A stretch of 5,317 nt of DNA from Betaproteobacteria bacterium (GTDB lineage Bacteria > Pseudomonadota > Gammaproteobacteria > Burkholderiales > Burkholderiaceae): contig JAGWXN010000233.1 in the NCBI GenBank assembly GCA_018969885.1, forward strand, positions 1 to 5,317, read 5' to 3'. Positions 1 to 5,317 of this stretch are shown piece after piece. Numbering within the stretch: the stretch's first letter is position 1; each line of letters starts with the position of its first letter. Made by a program: the position numbers and the translations under genes. Below the pieces are notes generated by a model. The model was not told the origin of the DNA. It searched no databases and was given only the letters and a program-made list of their open reading frames with translations.

Positions 1-1289
1 GGCTGAATGACGCGCCCCCCGAGGATCGAGCATGCGATGAGCCCACCCACTGAAAGCAAACCAAGCTCGATCTGATGAACCCCCACGACGATCACGCCAA
101 CAAAAGCGATCGACGACAGCCAGTGCATCAGCGTTGTCACCCGATTGACGGTTGCACGAACGGCAAGCTGATCGGCCGATAACTCATCACCCAGATCGGC
201 CCAGCGGGCCGAAAACCGCCATTCCGCTCCGGCTGCCTTGATCGACTCGGCGCCGTGGATAGTCTCAATCAGCAGACCATTTTTCTGCTGGAGCCCCACC
301 ACCTGCCGTTGAACCAGGCGGCGCATCTTCCGTTGCCCTGCCCACCCCGCAACGAGCGCCAGCGGAAAGAGCAGCGCGTAGACCCAGCCCACGGCTCCGC
401 CCACCAGGGCAATGACCGCGATGAAGGCGAGGACGAAGGGCAAATCGACGAACACGAAGAGAATGGATGCGGTAAAGAACGAACGTACCGCCTCAAAACC
501 GGTCAGGCGCGCTGCCAACGTGCCCAGGCTGCGCGGTCGGCTGTCCATCCGCATGGCAAGCAGGTGGTCATACAGTAACTGCGTCAGGTCTTCATCCACG
601 TCGCGGGCTACGCGATCCAGGGCCTGGGCGCGCGCAAGCCTCAGCACGGCATCGAAAGTCAGGACAACCAGGACGCCCACGGTGAGCGCCCACAGCGTGG
701 ACCACGCGAAGGTGGGCACCACCCGGTCGTAGACCTGCATGGCAAAGAGCGAGGTGATCACCGCGAATGCGTTCACCAGCACGGAGGCAAGGCCCACCTC
801 AAACAGCACGCGCTTGCGCTGCGCGAGCGCGCGAAGCACCAGTCGAAGCGGGCCTGCCCGGACATCTGACTCACCGGCCTCGGAGAGCGCGACCCAGCAT
901 GCGGGCGCGGCGTTGTAGCGCGCCCGCTCGACTTCTTCCACCCCGCCGTCGTTGGCTTCGAGCCCAAGCCGCTCGCCACGGAGCCAGCGCGCAACCCGCC
1001 AACGCCCTTCGCAGAGAACGAGCGCCGGAAAATGTTGCGCGAGCAAGGTCTGGACCGGCACGACGGCAACGTCTGCGGTCGCATCGAACGGCCCCATCCA
1101 GCGGCGGAGGGCTTCGCCAAGCGATCGCATTTGCGAGGCCGGGTCGGTCGCTACAGGCCGGCTGCGAAAGGCTTCCGCCCAGGCCTGCTCAGCCGCCCCC
1201 CGCGAAAGGGACATGCCTTGCACCGCGAGTAGTCGGCGAAGCAGCGCCGCAGAGGGCGCCTCCCAGACGTGGTCAGGGCCTGTGGTCAT
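1..1289 (-). CDS. Type I secretion ABC exporter (LapB/RTX-exporter type), 3' end cut by window edge
   Basis: Inner-membrane ABC transporter that would energise one-step export of a protein through a HlyD adaptor and a TolC-type channel. Reading the minus strand from the ATG at 1289 gives 429 complete codons with no stop, so the gene continues beyond position 1; family members are roughly 700 residues. Residues about 15-135 occupy the place of the C39 peptidase-like domain, but I see no convincing catalytic Cys/His pair, as is usual for RTX/adhesin exporters. The ABC membrane domain follows: hydrophobic segments near 163-185, 198-215, 272-294, 297-316, 391-403 and 409-424, with the family-typical stretch LFAMQVYDRVVPTFAWSTLW (181-200) and the closing GGRVIQ. 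The Walker A, signature and Walker B motifs lie off-window and cannot be checked. The ATG overlaps the TGA of the upstream TolC-like gene (ATGA), implying translational coupling. A bacteriocin exporter is less likely, given the partner gene and the missing peptidase residues. Confidence 0.92.
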   Translation of the reverse strand, partial: MTTGPDHVWEAPSAALLRRLLAVQGMSLSRGAAEQAWAEAFRSRPVATDPASQMRSLGEALRRWMGPFDATADVAVVPVQTLLAQHFPALVLCEGRWRVARWLRGERLGLEANDGGVEEVERARYNAAPACWVALSEAGESDVRAGPLRLVLRALAQRKRVLFEVGLASVLVNAFAVITSLFAMQVYDRVVPTFAWSTLWALTVGVLVVLTFDAVLRLARAQALDRVARDVDEDLTQLLYDHLLAMRMDSRPRSLGTLAARLTGFEAVRSFFTASILFVFVDLPFVLAFIAVIALVGGAVGWVYALLFPLALVAGWAGQRKMRRLVQRQVVGLQQKNGLLIETIHGAESIKAAGAEWRFSARWADLGDELSADQLAVRATVNRVTTLMHWLSSIAFVGVIVVGVHQIELGLLSVGGLIACSILGGRVIQ

Positions 1290-2596
1290 GGCTGCCCCGC
1301 AGACAGTCGCTCAAGGGCACCCGTGCCGCCTTGAATGCGAAGGGCGACTTCAAGCAGTCCGGCATCGATCTGGGCCCTGGCAAGCCTTGCGTCAAACAGT
1401 TCGCGCTCGGCGTTCAGCACATCCAACCAGCTACGACGACCCGCATCGAACTGGCGAAGAAACGATTCCACGGTATCAGCCGATGACGCCACCAGTGCGT
1501 CGATCGCAGTCTGCTGCTCGATCAGGGTCGTGCGTTGAACCCACAGCGATGACGCGACAAGCTCGAGCTCCCGGCGTTGCGCATCGATCTCTGCGCGCAG
1601 CGCATCGACTCGCCCCAACCGCGCCAGATACTCCGATTGCGCCGAGAGCCCCCCGCCAGACTGATAGTCCACCGCGAGGAGCGTGCGAGTGTCGTAGTGG
1701 TTGGTGAGAAGACTTGGCGCACGCTCGAAGCGCGCCACCAAGATCGGCAGACGATCCGCCCCTTTCAGCGACGCTTCCGCGCTGGCGGCTCGTTGCTGGC
1801 CTGTGAGGCGCTCCAGCACGGGCGAGGCCTCGACAAAGGCATGGGCGAGCGCTTCCGCATTGGCGAATGTCATCGGAGACAACGCCGCGGCGACCGGCTG
1901 GGCATCGATCCTTTGCATCATGAGCGATTCGAGCTCGGCCCGCGCCTGATTGACATTGGCCTGCAACGCCGCGGCCCGAGCGCGGGCCTGCTCCAGGCGC
2001 CCCTGCGCCAGACGGGTATCACCTCGCGCAGCCATCCCTCCATCGGCGCGGCGAGCAATGAATTCGAGGAGTTCCTGCTGGCGGGCCACATGCCGCCCGG
2101 CGAGTTCCACCTGCTGGATCCCGGAGAGCCAGCGGGCATGCGCAATGGCCGCGCGCTCGAGCAACGCGCGTCGCGTGGCGTCGATGCCGGATGTCGTGGC
2201 CTCGAGCGAGGCCTGCGCCGCATCAATTGCATGCTCCGTGCGGCCAAAGGTATAGACCGGCTGCTGGATCCGAAGACTACCTGCCGCGCTTACACCCTCG
2301 CCCGCGGATGCACCGACGCTCACCGAGGGGAACCGTCCCCAGCGAGCGGTTTCGAGCTGCTGACGCGACACTTCAGCCTCGGCACGGGCGCGCTGCATCT
2401 GAGGATGCACCTGCGCCACTCTTGAAAGCGCCACATTCAGCGCGAGCGGCGGAGCGCGAGTCTCCGCACGAGGCGAGGCAAGCGACAACACGCCCAGGAC
2501 GGCAAAGGCGAGTCCGGCTGCGAATACCCTGCTGTACACCGAAAACCGGCGTGCACTGAGTCTGTATGGGAGAACGATCGCGATGCGTGCGTTCAT
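1286..2596 (-). CDS. TolC/LapE-family outer-membrane channel protein of a type I secretion system
   Basis: Outer-membrane efflux protein; trimers of this family form a beta-barrel with a long periplasmic alpha-tunnel through which the ABC exporter's substrate leaves. From the ATG at 2596 it is 436 residues, close to the family's usual 430-480. A charged N-region and a hydrophobic run (about 24-40, ending LSLA) look like a Sec signal peptide, with possible cleavage after A40. Two helical repeats follow: the first has the family motif QPVYTFG (112-118) before long Ala/Arg/Gln-rich helices (about 120-225). The second carries LLAVDYQSGGGLSAQSEY (306-323) and ends with FDAGRRSWLDVLNAEREL (383-400), characteristic of LapE/agglutination-type proteins. 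The frame is open up to 2800. No Shine-Dalgarno precedes the ATG at 2596, whereas an in-frame TTG at 2665 has GGGAGG 8 nt upstream and would give 459 residues, so the start is uncertain. Its stop overlaps the start of the ABC exporter gene. Confidence 0.9.
   Translation of the reverse strand: MNARIAIVLPYRLSARRFSVYSRVFAAGLAFAVLGVLSLASPRAETRAPPLALNVALSRVAQVHPQMQRARAEAEVSRQQLETARWGRFPSVSVGASAGEGVSAAGSLRIQQPVYTFGRTEHAIDAAQASLEATTSGIDATRRALLERAAIAHARWLSGIQQVELAGRHVARQQELLEFIARRADGGMAARGDTRLAQGRLEQARARAAALQANVNQARAELESLMMQRIDAQPVAAALSPMTFANAEALAHAFVEASPVLERLTGQQRAASAEASLKGADRLPILVARFERAPSLLTNHYDTRTLLAVDYQSGGGLSAQSEYLARLGRVDALRAEIDAQRRELELVASSLWVQRTTLIEQQTAIDALVASSADTVESFLRQFDAGRRSWLDVLNAERELFDARLARAQIDAGLLEVALRIQGGTGALERLSAGQP
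1292..1334 (-). other. Two small RNA hairpins just upstream of the ABC exporter start codon
   Basis: In the mRNA, TCAAGG pairs with CCTTGA across 1334-1311, continued by GCA/TGC around a CGGG loop with a 2-nt bulge. A second stem, CTGC-GGG-GCAG, occupies 1302-1292 and ends two bases before the ATG at 1289. Both lie in the last codons of the TolC-like gene. There is no U tract, so this is not an intrinsic terminator. A role in setting the level of exporter translation relative to the channel protein is inference only. Confidence 0.35.
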
Positions 2597-2662
2597 AAGG
2601 GGGGAACCAAGCGTCTGGAGGCCGGTCCGGCCGCTCGAGTCAGTCGGATTCGGGGTCGAAAT

Positions 2663-2679
2663 CAAGTCTCGAACCTCCC
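2663..2679 (-). promoter_or_regulatory. Possible ribosome binding site plus alternative TTG start for the TolC-like gene
   Basis: On the minus strand GGGAGG (2679-2674) lies 8 nt before an in-frame TTG (2665-2663). This is the only good Shine-Dalgarno match I find upstream of the TolC-like gene. Using it adds 23 residues before the ATG at 2596 and produces an unusually long N-region of about 46 residues ahead of the hydrophobic signal segment. The spacing favours it; the resulting signal peptide shape argues against it. Confidence 0.4.
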
Positions 2680-2741
2680 AAAATCTTCGCACGGAATCGG
2701 GTTCCCCGGATTTCTGACTAATCCTTTCGGAACCGGATGCG

Positions 2742-2770
2742 GCGACAATCGACCGGTTTATCGATATCTT
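2742..2770 (+). promoter_or_regulatory. Candidate sigma-70 promoter for recQ
   Basis: GCGACA (2742-2747, four of six matches to TTGACA) and TATCTT (2765-2770, four of six to TATAAT) are separated by exactly 17 nt. Transcription would begin near 2777, one base before the recQ GTG, giving an mRNA with essentially no leader. This fits the absence of any Shine-Dalgarno there. Both hexamers are mediocre, so this is a prediction from consensus matching by eye. Confidence 0.35.
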
Positions 2771-2777
2771 TCGCGCC

Positions 2778-4655
2778 GTGTCTGCTCCACCTCTCAACAT
2801 TGACGTCCGGGCCCTCGAGCGGCTTCGCCAGACCTTCGGCCACCCCGCGTTTCGCGGCAGTCAGGCCGAGATCGTACGGCATGTGGCCGAGGGCGGCGAT
2901 GCCCTGGTGCTGATGCCCACCGGGGGTGGCAAGTCGCTTTGCTATCAGTTGCCGGCGCTCCTGCGCGACGGGCTCACCATCGTGGTCTCGCCCCTGATCG
3001 CGCTGATGCAGGATCAGGTCGCTGCGCTTCAGCAAATCGGCGTACGAGCAGGGGCGCTCCATTCCGGCCTGGGCGGACGCGAGGCATCGCAGACCCGCCG
3101 CGCAGCCCTGGGCGGCGCGCTGGATCTCCTTTACGTGGCGCCCGAGCGGCTGCTGTCGGACGGGTTTCTCGACATGATGGCGGGGGCGCGCATCGCGTTG
3201 TTTGCGATTGACGAGGCGCATTGCGTCGCCCAGTGGGGGCACGATTTCCGGCCGGAGTATCTGCAACTCTCGGTGCTTGCCGAGCGTTTTCCCGAGGTAC
3301 CCCGGATCGCGCTCACCGCCACCGCCGACCCGCAGACGCGGGCCGAGATCATCGAGCGACTGGGCCTTGACCGGGCGCGAGTGTTCGTATCGAGCTTCGA
3401 TCGCCCCAACATCCGCTACATGATCGAGGATCGGGACGATGGCCGCGCGCAGTTGCTTGACTTCATTCGCGGCTCTCACGAGGGCGAGAGTGGCATCGTG
3501 TACTGCCTGTCCCGGCGAAAGGTCGAGGAAACCGCCGAATGGCTGGCCGAACGCGGATTGCTCGCGCTCCCCTACCACGCGGGGCTTGACGCCGCCACCC
3601 GCGCGCGCCACCAGCAACGGTTTCAGGAGGAGGACGGGGTCATCATCGTGGCAACGATCGCCTTCGGCATGGGGATCGACAAGCCCGATGTCCGGTTTGT
3701 GGCGCACCTTGACCTGCCCAAGAGCGTGGAAGGCTATTACCAGGAAACCGGGCGTGCTGGCCGTGATGGCGGCCCCGCCGATGCCTGGATGGTGTACGGC
3801 ATGGCCGATGTGGTGCAGCAACGCCGGCTGATCGACGAGTCCGAAGCCGACGAGGCCTGGAAGCGCATCGCTGCGGCCAAGCTCAATGCGCTGCTCGGCA
3901 TCGCCGAAACCGCGGGTTGCCGCCGTGTACCCCTGCTTGCCTACTTCGGCGAAGCCTCCGCACCCTGCGGGCACTGCGATAACTGCCTGACCCCACCCCA
4001 AACGTGGGACGCCACCGAGGCAGCAAGAATGGCCTTGTCGGCCGTCTATCGGACCGGACAACGATTCGGCGTCATACACCTCATCGAGGTGCTGCGTGGC
4101 CGAACCGGTGAACGGATGAGTCGCTGGCGCCACGATCAGCTGTCCGTATTCGGGATTGGCGCGCTTCACGACGAAGCCACCTGGCGGGCGGTATTCCGTC
4201 AACTGGTCGCGCTCGGTCTGGTGGAGGTCGATCACGAGGCCCACGGTGCGCTGAAACTCACCGAGATGGCGCGGCCGGTGCTCCGCGGCGAGCAAACCCT
4301 TTTACTCAGGCGGCCCCGTATGACGGTGCGCACCACCTCTCGCCGGAAGACTGCGCGCGGTGCGAAGCCGGGCAGCAAGGGCGGCGAGCCGGTCGGGCGC
4401 GCATCCACCGCCTCGGGCGCCCCAGACACCCGGCTCCTCAACCTGCTCAAGACCTGGCGCCTTGAACAGTCACGCACCCAGCGTGTACCCCCCTACATCG
4501 TGCTGAATGACGCCACGCTGCAGGCGCTTGCGATTGAACAACCGGAGTCACTTGCCGCACTCGCCCAGGTCCATGGCATTGGGGAGCGCCGGCTGGAAAC
4601 CTATGGCGAGGCACTGCTGCGACTGATCGCCGAATTCCAGAGCGACAATCGGTAG
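2778..4655 (+). CDS. recQ: ATP-dependent DNA helicase RecQ
   Basis: 3'-5' superfamily 2 DNA helicase acting in the cytoplasm in recombinational repair (RecF pathway), fork restart and resolution of joint molecules. It is complete at 625 residues (E. coli RecQ is about 610). Domains in order: Q-motif region around F20/Q29; Walker A TGGGKS (48-53); DEAH box (145-148) running into the aromatic-rich loop [13 protein letters not shown] (149-161); motif III ALTATA (178-183); motif V through [14 protein letters not shown] (295-308); motif [12 protein letters not shown] (322-331). The zinc site is four cysteines, C381, C397, C400 and C403. A winged-helix region (about 409-505) follows, then a basic Arg/Lys/Gly-rich linker (about 511-545) and a C-terminal HRDC domain (about 551-620). 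All key residues are intact. The GTG at 2778 is the only ATG/GTG/TTG between the upstream stop at 2715 and the Q motif, so it is effectively forced, yet it has no Shine-Dalgarno. It probably leads an operon with the synthetase gene 13 nt downstream. Confidence 0.97.
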   Translation: MSAPPLNIDVRALERLRQTFGHPAFRGSQAEIVRHVAEGGDALVLMPTGGGKSLCYQLPALLRDGLTIVVSPLIALMQDQVAALQQIGVRAGALHSGLGGREASQTRRAALGGALDLLYVAPERLLSDGFLDMMAGARIALFAIDEAHCVAQWGHDFRPEYLQLSVLAERFPEVPRIALTATADPQTRAEIIERLGLDRARVFVSSFDRPNIRYMIEDRDDGRAQLLDFIRGSHEGESGIVYCLSRRKVEETAEWLAERGLLALPYHAGLDAATRARHQQRFQEEDGVIIVATIAFGMGIDKPDVRFVAHLDLPKSVEGYYQETGRAGRDGGPADAWMVYGMADVVQQRRLIDESEADEAWKRIAAAKLNALLGIAETAGCRRVPLLAYFGEASAPCGHCDNCLTPPQTWDATEAARMALSAVYRTGQRFGVIHLIEVLRGRTGERMSRWRHDQLSVFGIGALHDEATWRAVFRQLVALGLVEVDHEAHGALKLTEMARPVLRGEQTLLLRRPRMTVRTTSRRKTARGAKPGSKGGEPVGRASTASGAPDTRLLNLLKTWRLEQSRTQRVPPYIVLNDATLQALAIEQPESLAALAQVHGIGERRLETYGEALLRLIAEFQSDNR

Positions 4656-4668
4656 ACTGCTGCCTTCC

Positions 4669-5317
4669 ATGAAGACACCGCCCTCCCCAGAGAGCCTCAG
4701 ACAGCACACCGCGCCGGGACTTTTGCTTGAACGCGCCCGGAGCGACGGCGCGACCATCGCCTGGCGATCCAAGCATCAGGGCCTTTATCGTGAACGCAGC
4801 TGGCGAGAGGCAGCCGAACGGATCGCACAGGTCGCGGCAGGCCTCGACCGGCTAGGCCTTGCACGAGGCGAGCGGCTCGCCATCATGGGGGATGTCTGCG
4901 AGGAATGGGTGATTGCCGATCAGGCCGCCCAGGCGCTCGGCGCGGTCGTCTACGGCATCTACCCCACTGCTTCGATGCAGGAGCTCGAGTACCAGATGCG
5001 GGACGGTGGCGCCGCGATCTTTGTGGCCGAGGACCAGGAATATCTCGATAAGGTCCTACCGCTTCTCGACCGACTGCCTGCGCTGCGACACATCGTGATC
5101 ATCGATGACAGTGCCTTGCTGGGCTTTGAACATCCCAAACTCGTTCGCTGGCAGCATCTGTACCAGGACGCGCCGGTGGATGCACTGGGCTGGCTCGCCG
5201 ACCGCGCACGGCAGATCCAGCCCGATGACCCAGCCTTCATCGTCTACACCTCCGGCACAACGGGTCACCCCAAAGGAGCCCTGGTCACACACGGCAGGCA
5301 TCTGGCGGGAGCGGCGA
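4669..5317 (+). CDS. AMP-forming long-chain acyl-CoA synthetase (ANL superfamily), 3' end cut by window edge
   Basis: Would activate a fatty or related carboxylic acid with ATP to an acyl-adenylate and then to acyl-CoA; probably cytoplasmic or loosely membrane-associated. From the ATG at 4669, 216 codons are visible with no stop; full-length relatives are roughly 600 residues. The diagnostic phosphate-binding motif TSGTTGHPKG lies at residues 194-203. Before it, GERLAIMGDVCEEWVIAD (67-84), GAVVYGIYPTAS (91-102) and AAIFVAEDQEYLDKVLPLL (115-133) match the N-terminal part of FadD-like synthetases, including those often found beside branched-chain amino-acid-type ABC transporter genes in betaproteobacteria. 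The acyl-binding, A5, A8 and catalytic lysine regions lie off-window, so the substrate cannot be named. It starts 13 nt after the recQ stop with no good ribosome binding site (only GGTAG, 13 nt upstream), suggesting expression by read-through or coupling from recQ. The family call is firm; the substrate is unknown. Confidence 0.92.
   Translation, partial: MKTPPSPESLRQHTAPGLLLERARSDGATIAWRSKHQGLYRERSWREAAERIAQVAAGLDRLGLARGERLAIMGDVCEEWVIADQAAQALGAVVYGIYPTASMQELEYQMRDGGAAIFVAEDQEYLDKVLPLLDRLPALRHIVIIDDSALLGFEHPKLVRWQHLYQDAPVDALGWLADRARQIQPDDPAFIVYTSGTTGHPKGALVTHGRHLAGAA

Larger units (their letters stand above)
2597..2777. other. Divergent intergenic region between the secretion pair and recQ
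   Basis: About 180 bases (about 110 if the TTG at 2665 is the true start of the TolC-like gene) carry the control signals of two divergent units. Visible elements are the candidate recQ promoter, the GGGAGG/TTG site on the minus strand, a 13-base inverted repeat GGCCGGTCCGGCC (2620-2632) and an 8-base palindrome TATCGATA (2759-2766). I find no convincing minus-strand promoter and no intrinsic terminator or recognisable riboswitch. Confidence 0.6.

Noticed and set aside
1311..1334. Intrinsic terminator after the TolC-like gene
   Set aside because: A stem is present but no U tract follows it, and the exporter gene begins within the overlap, so termination here makes no sense.
767..1707. Two overlapping plus-strand open frames (767-1486 and 952-1707) across the ABC exporter and the 3' end of the TolC-like gene
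   Set aside because: Arg/Pro/Ala/Ser-rich translations typical of antisense frames in GC-rich DNA; they span the real gene junction and ignore it.
1577..2425. 282-codon plus-strand open frame opposite the TolC-like gene
   Set aside because: In codon register with the TolC-like gene, so openness is explained by codon bias; Arg/Gly/His-rich translation with no family resemblance.
2695..2712. Imperfect inverted repeat AATCGGGTTCCCCGGATT
   Set aside because: Only six of seven pairs with a mismatch and a 4-nt loop; not convincingly more than chance in this base composition.
2597..2800. Start of the TolC-like gene at the ATG at 2800
   Set aside because: It would overlap the recQ 5' end by 23 bases and put about 90 non-signal-like residues before the hydrophobic segment.
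2718..4295. 525-codon open frame on the minus strand opposite recQ
   Set aside because: Its codons align exactly with recQ codons, so it stops only where recQ would use TTA, CTA or TCA, which are rare in high-GC genes. The translation has no recognisable domain, while recQ is complete and fully conserved in motifs.

Overview
The window is a high-GC (my visual estimate is mid-60s percent), densely coded stretch of chromosome. It most resembles a beta- or gammaproteobacterium, perhaps of the Rhodocyclales type. The support is codon usage, a proteobacterial RecQ, an RTX/adhesin-type type I secretion pair, and an acyl-CoA synthetase of the kind common in these groups. The organism call is an inference; there is no rRNA or other taxonomic marker here.

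Two divergent transcription units leave a central intergenic region at about 2597-2777. On the minus strand a TolC/LapE-like outer-membrane channel protein is followed, with a 4-bp ATGA overlap, by a LapB-like type I secretion ABC exporter that runs off the left edge before its ATPase domain. Together they supply two of the three parts of a one-step exporter that moves proteins (often large repeat-rich adhesins or RTX proteins) from cytoplasm to cell exterior. The HlyD/LapC-type adaptor and the substrate are not in the window; the adaptor is expected just beyond the left edge.

On the plus strand a complete recQ DNA helicase gene is followed 13 nt later by the first 216 codons of an AMP-forming long-chain acyl-CoA synthetase, which runs off the right edge. 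The tight spacing suggests cotranscription, although DNA repair and fatty-acid activation have no obvious functional link.

There are no RNA genes, mobile elements, CRISPR arrays or gene-free stretches over 300 bases. I do not see a previously undescribed system. The points most worth a second look are a possible leaderless GTG start for recQ, an ambiguous start (SD-supported TTG or SD-less ATG) for the TolC-like gene, two small hairpins just before the ABC exporter start codon, and the degenerate N-terminal domain of that exporter.
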